Shown here: piece after piece, positions 54,218 through 61,542 of the stretch
How the letters are laid out: every line of letters starts with the position of its first letter
Position numbering within the stretch: the stretch's first letter is position 1
Origin: JBGSUZ01 sp964404895
Lineage (GTDB): Bacteria; Bacillota; Clostridia; Peptostreptococcales; Acidaminobacteraceae
Reading direction: 5' to 3'
Assembly (NCBI GenBank): GCA_964404895.1
Contig: CAYOLV010000001.1
Coordinates: 496,001-560,000 of the forward strand
DNA length: 64,000 nt
Notes under the pieces: generated by a model
Database searches by the model: none
Told to the model about the DNA's origin: nothing
Seen by the model: the letters and a program-made list of their open reading frames with translations, nothing else
Made by a program: the position numbers and the translations under genes

Positions 54218-55942
54218 ATGAAAATGTCCCAGCTTTACGCCCCAACCCTTAGAGAAGTCCCTGCAGAGGCAGAATTGCCAAGTCACCAATTATTGCTCCG
54301 TTCTGGCATGATCCGTATGTTGGCGGCAGGTATTTACACCTACTTGCCTCTTGGCTATAGAGTTATTCGGAATATTGAACAGATTGTTAGAGAAGAAATG
54401 GACGCCATCGACTCACAAGAGACTTTAATGTCTGCAGTTATTCCTTCTGAACTATGGAAAGAAACTGGCAGATGGGCAGATTTTGGACCAGAAATGTTCA
54501 AGCTCCACGACCGTAACGACCGTGAATTCTGTCTTGGGCCAACCCATGAAGAAGTCTTTACCAATTTGATTCGTTACGAAGTGAAGTCTTACAAACAATT
54601 GCCACTGAGCTTATACCAAATCCAAACCAAATACAGAGACGAAAAGCGTCCACGTTTTGGTCTCATGAGATGTCGCGAGTTTATCATGAAAGACGCCTAC
54701 ACCTTTGACCGAGACGAAGCCACAATGAAAGAAGCTTACTTCAAAATGTGGAAAGCCTACGAACGTGTCTTTGACAGATGCGGCGTTGCTTACAAAGTCG
54801 TTGAAGGGGATGCAGGGGCAATGGGTGGCAGTGACTCTCATGAATTCATAGCCTTGTCTGAAATTGGGGAAACTCAAATTGTCTACTGTGAGCACTGCGA
54901 CTATGCGGCCACAGACGAAAAAGCAGATGTGGTTTACGAAGTTAAGAAAGTCCAAAATCAACTTCATGAAAATAAAGTCCTAGAAATGGAAAAAGTGGCA
55001 ACACCAAATGCCAAAACCATAGATCAACTCACAGAGTTCTTTAACATCACGGCCCATCATTTTGTGAAGACCCTTCTTTTCAAAGTGGGAGACGAAGTGA
55101 TCGCCGCAATGATTCCAGGGGACAGAGAACTGAACCCAATTAAATTGATCAACCATTTAGGGGTCGCTGAACATGACCTACTCATGGCAGAAGAGGCAGA
55201 CGTAGTGGCAGTGACTGGGGCTGAAGTAGGTTTTGCAGGCCCTGTAGGTCTTAAAAGAAAAATTCGCTTAGTTGTAGATGAAAGAATTACTCAAATCCAT
55301 AACTTTATTGTGGGCGCCAACGAAACGGGTTACCATTTAACAAATGTGAATTATGGCAGAGACTTTGAAGGAGAAGTGGTCAAAGATTTGCTTATGGTTC
55401 AAGTGGACGATCCATGTCCAAAATGTGGCAAACCCCTCTTGCAAGACAGAGGAAATGAAGTGGGCAACATCTTCCAACTGGGCACAAAATATTCAAAGGC
55501 ATTAAATGCCACTTATTTAGATGAAAACGGCAAGGAACAGCTTATTGTCATGGGTTCCCACGGTATTGGGGTTTCTAGAACTATGGCGGCAGTCATTGAG
55601 CAAAGCCATGACGAAAACGGCATCATTTGGCCGATTGCCCTTGCCCCTTACCACGTAGTGATTACCATTATCAACATGAAAGACGAGACACAGGTCAAGT
55701 TGGCTGAAGAAATCTATCAAACCCTAGGGTCAAAAGGCGTTAAAGTCCTTCTAGACGATAGAGACGAACGCCCAGGGGTTAAATTTAAAGATGCAGACCT
55801 GATTGGTATTCCTTTTGGCATAGTGGTTGGTAAAAAAGCGCCAGAGCAAATCGTTGAATTCAAAACAAGAAAAACAGGTTCTAAAGATGAGTTGGCAGTA
55901 GCGGCGGCTATTGAAGCGGTAGCCACAGCAGTTCGCCTTTAA
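54218..55942 (+). CDS. proS: prolyl-tRNA synthetase
   Basis: A 574-residue class II aminoacyl-tRNA synthetase of the bacterial type, about the normal length. Class II motifs 1 to 3 are in the catalytic core (residues about 30-215 and 385-460), including YRDEKRPRFGLMRCREFIMKDAYTF, given in part, and GSHGIGVSRT. An editing INS domain (YbaK-like) fills about 225-385 and an anticodon domain about 465-570. It charges tRNA-Pro in the cytoplasm. AAAGGAG precedes the ATG. The next gene begins about 30 bp downstream, so they may be cotranscribed. Confidence 0.97.
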   Translation: MKMSQLYAPTLREVPAEAELPSHQLLLRSGMIRMLAAGIYTYLPLGYRVIRNIEQIVREEMDAIDSQETLMSAVIPSELWKETGRWADFGPEMFKLHDRNDREFCLGPTHEEVFTNLIRYEVKSYKQLPLSLYQIQTKYRDEKRPRFGLMRCREFIMKDAYTFDRDEATMKEAYFKMWKAYERVFDRCGVAYKVVEGDAGAMGGSDSHEFIALSEIGETQIVYCEHCDYAATDEKADVVYEVKKVQNQLHENKVLEMEKVATPNAKTIDQLTEFFNITAHHFVKTLLFKVGDEVIAAMIPGDRELNPIKLINHLGVAEHDLLMAEEADVVAVTGAEVGFAGPVGLKRKIRLVVDERITQIHNFIVGANETGYHLTNVNYGRDFEGEVVKDLLMVQVDDPCPKCGKPLLQDRGNEVGNIFQLGTKYSKALNATYLDENGKEQLIVMGSHGIGVSRTMAAVIEQSHDENGIIWPIALAPYHVVITIINMKDETQVKLAEEIYQTLGSKGVKVLLDDRDERPGVKFKDADLIGIPFGIVVGKKAPEQIVEFKTRKTGSKDELAVAAAIEAVATAVRL

Positions 55943-55971
55943 GAAGTGATTTGAGAGGAAAGGGGCTAAAC

Positions 55972-56928
55972 ATGAATATATTGGTTTTGATTGATTTAAA
56001 TGAAGGTCAAAAAATGAAAATTCAGGGAAAAGCCCCTGAAGCTCAGTGGGTTTACTCAGACCCTAAGTCCGCCACAAGAGAACAGGTTCAAGCCGCAGAC
56101 ATTATTTTGGGAAATCCTAGATCTGGGGACGTGAAAGGTTCTAAGAATCTTAAATTCCTCCAAGTGGAAACGGCAGGGACTGAGCATTATACCAAACTTG
56201 GAGTTCTCCCTGAGGGGGCAGTTTTATGCAATGCCACTGGTGCCTATGGCCCAGCGGTTTCGGAACATATGCTGGCCATGGTTTTCAGCCTTTATAAAAA
56301 GCTTCATTTGTATAGAGACCATCAAAATGCTCATGAGTGGATAGACGAAGGTGAAGTGAAATCCATCGTCGGAGCAAAGGTTCTGATTTTGGGACTTGGA
56401 GACATTGGGGGTCATTTCGCTAAAATGATGAAGGCGCTTGGGGCGTATACTATTGGCGTTAGGCGAACAGGAACGGATAAGCCTGATTATTTAGATGAAT
56501 TATATTTAATGGAAGACTTGGATCAGCTTCTGCCCACTGCAGATATTGTAACCATGATTTTACCAGCCACAGCAGAAACCTACCAAATCATGAATGAGAA
56601 GCGATTAAGGCTCATGAAGCCAGACGCCCTCCTCATCAATGCAGGCAGGGGCAACGCCATAGATACTGCGGCTTTGTGTCAGGTCATGGGAGAGGGGCAT
56701 TTGTTAGGGGCAGGATTAGAGGTCACAGACCCAGAACCCTTACCCCAAAATCACCCCTTGTGGGATATGAAAAATGTGGTGATCACGCCACACGTTTCTG
56801 GGTGGCATCACTTACCTGAAACCGTGGAACGGATAGCCAATATCTGCGCCTACAATGTGGAAGCTTTCTTGAAAAATGAACCGCTGAAAAGCGTGATTGA
56901 TTTAAAATCGGGTTATAGAAAACTTTAG
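55972..56928 (+). CDS. D-2-hydroxyacid dehydrogenase family protein
   Basis: A 318-residue NAD-dependent dehydrogenase of the D-isomer 2-hydroxyacid family. The cofactor motif LGLGDIGGHFAKMM, catalytic R in INAGRGNAID, the acidic DPEP and the histidine in VVITPHVSGW are present. The substrate may be a glyoxylate, hydroxypyruvate or similar 2-oxoacid. The ATG at 55972 follows GAGAGGAAAGGGG; an in-frame start seven codons upstream has no such site. It lies between proS and the pseudouridine synthase gene. Confidence 0.88.
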   Translation: MNILVLIDLNEGQKMKIQGKAPEAQWVYSDPKSATREQVQAADIILGNPRSGDVKGSKNLKFLQVETAGTEHYTKLGVLPEGAVLCNATGAYGPAVSEHMLAMVFSLYKKLHLYRDHQNAHEWIDEGEVKSIVGAKVLILGLGDIGGHFAKMMKALGAYTIGVRRTGTDKPDYLDELYLMEDLDQLLPTADIVTMILPATAETYQIMNEKRLRLMKPDALLINAGRGNAIDTAALCQVMGEGHLLGAGLEVTDPEPLPQNHPLWDMKNVVITPHVSGWHHLPETVERIANICAYNVEAFLKNEPLKSVIDLKSGYRKL

Positions 56929-56956
56929 GGTTCTATGCCCCTGACAGGAGTCAAAA

Positions 56957-57676
56957 ATGAGAATTAACAAATTACTCAGCAACTTAGGGTATTGCTCTAG
57001 AAAAGAAGCCAACCGCTGGATTGAGGCAGGTCGCCTTCAGTTTAACGGCGGTTCATGTAAATTGGGACAATGGGTTGAAGAAGGGGACTACGTTCTTTTA
57101 GACGACAAACCTCTGATTCAGCAAGAGAGGGTTTACCTCCTTTGCAACAAGCCCATTGGCATTGTATGTACCGCAGAGTCTGAAGAGAAGCATAACTTGA
57201 TTGCTTTCTTAAACTACCCTTCCTACATTTTTCCCGTAGGGAGACTGGACAAAGATTCACAGGGACTGATTCTTCTTACCAATGACGGTGAACTTGCAAA
57301 TCTAGTTTTAGCCGCTGAACATGGACATGAGAAAATGTATCATGTTTGGGTAGACAAAGAGGTCAGTGCAGATTTCCTAGAAGGAATGTCCGCAGGGGTT
57401 CTAGTAGACGGACAAAAAACAAGACCCTGTGTCCTAGAACAACAGGGTACTCATGAATTTCAAATTACTTTGTCTCAAGGCTTAAACCGACAAATTCGGA
57501 AGATGTGCAAAGCCTTTGGTTACAAAGTGACTAAACTGGAACGCCTGAGAATTATTAATTTGGAACTGAAAGATCTGCCCATTGGAAAATGGCGACATTT
57601 AACTTTGGAAGAATTGGAAACTTTAAAAAGACTTATAGGAATGAGCGAATCAAATCTCCCATTTCCTGAGTTGTAA
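56957..57676 (+). CDS. RluF/RsuA-family pseudouridine synthase
   Basis: A 239-residue protein with an N-terminal S4 RNA-binding domain (about 1-50) and a pseudouridine synthase catalytic domain. The catalytic aspartate is in FPVGRLDKDSQGLILLTND. The end, SQGLNRQIRKMCKAFGYKVTKLERLRI, in that order, resembles RluF, which modifies 23S rRNA; RluB and RluE cannot be excluded. CAGGAG lies upstream of the ATG. The 3' end overlaps the opposing leuB fragment by 44 bp. Confidence 0.86.
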   Translation: MRINKLLSNLGYCSRKEANRWIEAGRLQFNGGSCKLGQWVEEGDYVLLDDKPLIQQERVYLLCNKPIGIVCTAESEEKHNLIAFLNYPSYIFPVGRLDKDSQGLILLTNDGELANLVLAAEHGHEKMYHVWVDKEVSADFLEGMSAGVLVDGQKTRPCVLEQQGTHEFQITLSQGLNRQIRKMCKAFGYKVTKLERLRIINLELKDLPIGKWRHLTLEELETLKRLIGMSESNLPFPEL

Positions 57677-58049
57677 TCACTTCATTTGCGAAGGCCTTGA
57701 GATCGGGTGTAAATTTACCGGTTTCTAAGGCCTTTTCTACTGCCATTTCCACTGCTTGAGCAGCTTCTTCCTCTCCTAAGGAGTGGCGGAGCATCATGGC
57801 GGCGGAAAGAATCATGCCAATAGGGTTGGCGACTGAAAGTCCTGCTAAGTCAGGTGCAGAGCCGTGAATAGGCTCGTATACCCCAAGGCGTCTTGGGGTC
57901 TGTGATTGAATAGGTGCCGTATTGAATAGCATCGAGCCATTGCCTTCAACAGAGAATTGGCTAGGGTTAGGGTTTTCAAAGAAATAATCATATTCCATGG
58001 CAATGCGCTCTGTATCGTTAACTTCCCAAGTACCTGTATTGTTTTTCAT
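57633..58049 (-). pseudogene. leuB: leuB, 3' part of an interrupted gene
   Basis: A 138-residue frame. Its C-terminal about 87 residues are the end of 3-isopropylmalate dehydrogenase: RRLGVYEPIHGSAPDLAG, then VANPIGMILSAAMMLRHSLG and ITTQEMGDLI. The first about 50 residues (MKNNTGTWEVNDTERIAMEY...) have no counterpart in LeuB. An AAAGGAG lies 11 nt before its ATG at 58049, so it could be translated separately. Either it is a dead remnant or the two LeuB pieces associate. Missing from it are the substrate and NAD residues encoded upstream. Confidence 0.75.
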
Positions 58050-58099
58050 CTTATATAAATCTCCTTTCGAAAGTTGTTCAATTAATGTTCAGAAGTTAC
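57900..58099 (-). other. about 200-bp insertion inside leuB
   Basis: Between the SASLGD and RRLGVYEP portions of leuB, normally separated by a few residues, lie about 200 bp. The segment gives a stop ten codons in, then a ribosome binding site and ATG feeding the rest of leuB. Borders show related GCCTaGGGG and GCCTtGGGG words, and a CCCCAAG/CTTGGGG hairpin (57881-57898) stands at the downstream border. No transposase is encoded. Confidence 0.6.
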
Positions 58100-58921
58100 G
58101 TCCCCTAGGCTGGCACTGGGCATAAGCCCAATACTGCCTGCCAATGTACTGGCTTCGTCTGACAAAATATCTCCGAAGAGATTGGTAGTCAGCACCACGT
58201 CAAATTGATGGGGGTTGAGGATCAGTTGCATGGCGCAATTGTCCACGTATTGATGGTTGAGGTTCACTTCAGTGCTTTGTGCTTGATGCAGATCTTTGAC
58301 GGTATCTCGCCAGAGCCTTGAACTTTCAAGGACATTGGCTTTATCCACGCTGGTGACCAAACCTTTTCTTTTTTTTGCGGCGTCAAAGGCAATTTCTGCA
58401 ATGCGGCTAATCTCTGTAACCGAGTAGCGCTCTTGATCCCAAGCATACTTGCCCTCTGCATCTTCAGAGGAGCCACGTTCCCCAAAATAAATGCCTCCTG
58501 TCAGTTCTCTGACAATGAGCAGGTCAAGGAGCTGATCCGTGTCCTTTTGTTTTAGAGGACTGGCGGCTTTGAGTGAAGGAAAGAGTTTGACGGGTCGCAA
58601 GTTGCAGTAGAGTCCCAGTCCTTTTCTCAGTTGGAGCAGTCCCGTTTCTGGCCGTGTCTCTTTTGGCAAGTGGTCCCACTTTGGTCCTCCTACAGCCCCT
58701 AAGAGAACTGCGTCTGACTTTTGACAAGCCTCTAAAGCATGATCTGTAAGAGGGACGCCAAATTGGTCAATGGAAGCACCTCCAATAGAGTGTTCTACAA
58801 ATTTAAACTGGATTCCAAATTTGGAAGTGACGGCCTCTAGAATTTTCAAAGATTCAGCTAGAATTTCTGGGCCAATCCCATCTCCTGGCAGGAGGACTAT
58901 TTCATAGGGTTTAGACGACAT
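58082..58921 (-). pseudogene. leuB: leuB, 5' part of an interrupted gene
   Basis: A 279-residue piece of 3-isopropylmalate dehydrogenase, which would oxidise and decarboxylate 3-isopropylmalate in leucine synthesis. It has LPGDGIGPEI at the N-terminus, GPKWDHLPKETRPETGLLQLRK, in part, ELTGGIYFGERG, SVDKANVLESSRLWR and the metal-ligand aspartates of NLFGDILSDEAS. It stops after SASLGDVTSEH, about 85 residues before the normal end. The ATG at 58921 overlaps the leuD end by 11 bp, typical of a coupled leuCDB operon. The rest of the domain is encoded at 57633. Confidence 0.85.
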
Positions 58922-59429
58922 CTCTTTTCAAGGCCTCCCGTTCTTGTTTGACATAGGGGAGAAGACCGCCTGCAGCAATAATTTCACTAATGAAAGGTGG
59001 CGGTGCATCGAAAGGAATCTGAATGCCGCTAGCCTTATTGACGAGTACACCCAGTTCCCAGTTGATTTTTACACTGTCCCCACTTTGAACGTTTAGGGCA
59101 GCGGTGTCTGCTTCAATTAAGGAAAGGCCTATGTTAATGGCATTTCTATGAAAAATTCGGGCAAAACTTTTAGCAATAACGCAATGAATCCCAGAAGCTT
59201 TTATGGCGATGGGGGCGTGTTCTCGAGAAGAGCCACAGCCAAAATTTGTCCCTGCTACGATAATATCTCCAGGGGAGACAGAATTGGCAAATTCAGGGTC
59301 AATATCTACCATACAATAAGCCGCCAAGTATTCCGGTTCAGAACGACTTAAGTAGCGGGCTGGAATAATAACATCGGTGTCAATGTGGTCTCCAAAGACA
59401 TGGGCTTTATGGCAAGTTGATTTATACAT
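58911..59429 (-). CDS. leuD: 3-isopropylmalate dehydratase small subunit
   Basis: A 172-residue small subunit of isopropylmalate isomerase. FGDHIDTDVIIPARYL at the N-terminus and GTNFGCGSSREHAPIAIK in the middle are the family signatures; the S and R of SSREH form part of the active site. With LeuC it converts 2- to 3-isopropylmalate. The ATG 59429 overlaps the leuC stop (ATGTATAA), which marks coupling. The length is in the range of the short archaeal/clostridial type. Confidence 0.95.
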   Translation of the reverse strand: MYKSTCHKAHVFGDHIDTDVIIPARYLSRSEPEYLAAYCMVDIDPEFANSVSPGDIIVAGTNFGCGSSREHAPIAIKASGIHCVIAKSFARIFHRNAINIGLSLIEADTAALNVQSGDSVKINWELGVLVNKASGIQIPFDAPPPFISEIIAAGGLLPYVKQEREALKRDVV

Positions 59430-60789
59430 TGTATCCCGTCCCTTCATAGTGAAAGAGTGCTGTTTGGCTGATTTCTGTTGGGTAGAGTTCCAATGGGGAG
59501 GTCGGTATAATGACCTCTAGCTCTGCAGGTTCTGGTGTGCAGATATAGCCTTGAATAGCACTGGCGGCGGCTACAGCGGGGCTTGCAAGGTAAACCTCTG
59601 AGGTGATGTGTCCCATACGCCCTACAAAGTTTCTGTTGGTAGTGGTAAGGGCTCTTTCGTTTTCCGCAAGAATTCCCATGTGACCGCCCAGACAAGGGCC
59701 ACAGGTTGGCGTGCTAACGGCACAGCCTGCATCAATAAATATTTCTAAAAGCCCTTCTTTCATGGCGTTTTTATAAACTTCTTGTGAACCAGGGATGATA
59801 ATCGCTCTCATATGGCTGGCAATGGTTCTGCCTTTTAGAATCCCTGCAGCGATCCGTAAATCTTCCAGACGACCATTGGTACAAGAGCCAATGACCACTT
59901 GATCAATGTGAATCGGCTTAAGAGATTTGACGGGTTTCACGTTCTCAGGCAGGTGAGGGAGGGCGACCACAGGCTCAATCTCGTCTAAGTTCAGGGTTAT
60001 GGATTGGTAGTAAACCGCATTTCGATCTGCCGTAAAACATTGATAAGGCTTAGTTGTGCGACCCTCTAAATAACGGTAGGTTTTTTCATCCACTGGGAAG
60101 ATCCCGTTTTTTGCACCGGCTTCAATGACCATATTGGCCATGGTAAAACGGTCGTCCATGGAGAGTTCAGAAAGGGCAGGGCCTTTAAACTCAATAGATT
60201 TGTAGTTCGCTCCCTCCACTCCAAGGATGCCGATCAAAGTCAAAATGAGATCTTTGCCGCTAACCCAAGGTTGTTTTTGTCCAATTAAGTGGACTTCAAT
60301 GGCTTCTGGAACTTTAAACCAAGTCTTGCCACTGATCATCGCCGCGGCCATGTCAGTACTGCCAATACCCGTTGAGAAAGCACCTAAAGCCCCATAAGTA
60401 CAGGTGTGTGAGTCAGCCCCAATAATGACTTCCCCAGGAAGGGCAAGCCCTTGTTCTGGGATCAGAACGTGTTCAATACCCATTCGACCAATTTCAAAGT
60501 AATTCTCAATGCCTTGTTCTTCAGCAAATTGTCTTAAGGATTTGCTTTGCTGAGCGGACTGAATGTCTTTGTTGGGGGTGAAGTGGTCAGGGACGAGGGC
60601 AATTTTTCTCTTGTCAAAGACCTGTGTAGCCCCTGTTTTATAAAAACTATCAATGGCGACTGGGGCAGTAATGTCGTTGCCTAGCACCAAGTCTAGTTGA
60701 GCTTCAATATATTCCCCAGGAACCACGTAAGGTTTCCTCGCGCTACGGGCTAATATCTTTTGGGTCATGGTCATTGGGGGAATGTTCAT
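59422..60789 (-). CDS. leuC: 3-isopropylmalate dehydratase large subunit
   Basis: A 455-residue aconitase-like protein. The three cluster cysteines are in IGSCTNGR and in TPTCGPCLGGH, and ADSHTCTYGALGAFSTGIG is the substrate-side signature. It binds a 4Fe-4S cluster and works with LeuD in the cytoplasm. The ATG 60789 follows GGAGG by 8 nt; the frame stays open for 36 codons more but has no start signal there and crosses the promoter. A consensus promoter and a 20-bp palindrome lie upstream. leuA is not in the window. Confidence 0.95.
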   Translation of the reverse strand: MNIPPMTMTQKILARSARKPYVVPGEYIEAQLDLVLGNDITAPVAIDSFYKTGATQVFDKRKIALVPDHFTPNKDIQSAQQSKSLRQFAEEQGIENYFEIGRMGIEHVLIPEQGLALPGEVIIGADSHTCTYGALGAFSTGIGSTDMAAAMISGKTWFKVPEAIEVHLIGQKQPWVSGKDLILTLIGILGVEGANYKSIEFKGPALSELSMDDRFTMANMVIEAGAKNGIFPVDEKTYRYLEGRTTKPYQCFTADRNAVYYQSITLNLDEIEPVVALPHLPENVKPVKSLKPIHIDQVVIGSCTNGRLEDLRIAAGILKGRTIASHMRAIIIPGSQEVYKNAMKEGLLEIFIDAGCAVSTPTCGPCLGGHMGILAENERALTTTNRNFVGRMGHITSEVYLASPAVAAASAIQGYICTPEPAELEVIIPTSPLELYPTEISQTALFHYEGTGYNV

Positions 60790-60820
60790 GCTAAGTGCCT
60801 CCTTTAAAGAATTCATAATT

Positions 60821-60840
60821 GTATACATAATTATGTATAC
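60821..60840 (-). promoter_or_regulatory. perfect 20-bp palindrome in the leuC leader
   Basis: GTATACATAATTATGTATAC is an exact palindrome, about 30 bp before the leuC start and downstream of the likely transcription start near 60862. GTATAC-type half sites recall GntR-family operators, so repressor binding is plausible. Confidence 0.65.
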
Positions 60841-60868
60841 TGCATAAGTAAATGGTATATTGTTGTCG

Positions 60869-60897
60869 ATTTTATCAGTCACCGAATATTCTGTCAA
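60869..60897 (-). promoter_or_regulatory. sigma-A promoter of leuCDB
   Basis: On the minus strand, TTGACA (60892-60897), 17 bp, TAAAAT (60869-60874). Near consensus. Confidence 0.78.
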
Positions 60898-60917
60898 TGA
60901 GAAGTGTGAAAGAGGTT

Positions 60918-60967
60918 AAAAAATCCCCCTGCCTATAGTTTTTTAACCTATAGAGAGGGGGATTTTT
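60918..60967 (-). terminator. terminator after nrdG
   Basis: AAAAATCCCCCT/AGGGGGATTTTT with an inner CTATAG/CTATAG stem forms a strong hairpin with flanking T tract. An alternative pairing GGTTAAAAAA/TTTTTTAACC overlaps it. Confidence 0.82.
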
Positions 60968-61008
60968 ATTAGAATGACTTACTTTTATTGAGTTGGCGAG
61001 TCAAAACC

Positions 61009-61542
61009 TTAAACTGCGGCTAAGACTACTACAGCGGATTGAATGGATTGATGTACGTCAATCATGCGCTGATTGTCAGAACCTCTGAACTTCAGGAGAC
61101 CGTTTTTAGCACTGGCGATAAAGGGTCCATCGACTAAAAGATCTGTATGGTGCAACAACTCCTGCCAATCAGGATGGGCAATTACAGGGTCAGTAAGCTG
61201 TTCAAAGGTATAGCCTGTATAAGTGGTCACGTGATAACCTTCAGATTTCGCAATACCTGCCAATTTTCCAAAGGCATAGGCTTGTTCAAAGGGATCCCCA
61301 CCGCTAAGGGTGATGCCATCCAACAATGAATTGTCTCTGACCAAATTCATCAGTTCTTCCACCGTAAGATCATAACCCCCTTCAAAGTCGTGGGACTGAG
61401 GGTTGTGGCAACCTAGACAGTGGTGACGGCAGCCTTGAGCAAAGACCACCATGCGTAGACCCGGACCATTGGATATGGATTCTTCGATGATCCCGGAAAC
61501 GCGAATTTTCAGCTGGCGCACAGAGGCATCGTAAACAGACAT
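61009..61542 (-). CDS. nrdG: anaerobic ribonucleotide reductase activating protein
   Basis: A 177-residue radical SAM enzyme with the cluster motif CRHHCLGC (C-x3-C-x2-C, near residue 38) and a TLSGGDPFEQ segment, the glycine-rich SAM site. It makes the glycyl radical on NrdD using S-adenosylmethionine. The ATG overlaps the NrdD stop by one base, as usual for nrdDG operons. A terminator follows. Confidence 0.95.
   Translation of the reverse strand: MSVYDASVRQLKIRVSGIIEESISNGPGLRMVVFAQGCRHHCLGCHNPQSHDFEGGYDLTVEELMNLVRDNSLLDGITLSGGDPFEQAYAFGKLAGIAKSEGYHVTTYTGYTFEQLTDPVIAHPDWQELLHHTDLLVDGPFIASAKNGLLKFRGSDNQRMIDVHQSIQSAVVVLAAV

Noticed and set aside
60790..60862. T-box leader before leuC
   Set aside because: The leader is too short and holds a palindrome rather than the T-box sequence.
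60790..60897. N-terminal extension of leuC by 36 codons
   Set aside because: It would run through the -10/-35 elements and the palindrome, and has no ribosome binding site, while the ATG at 60789 has a good one.
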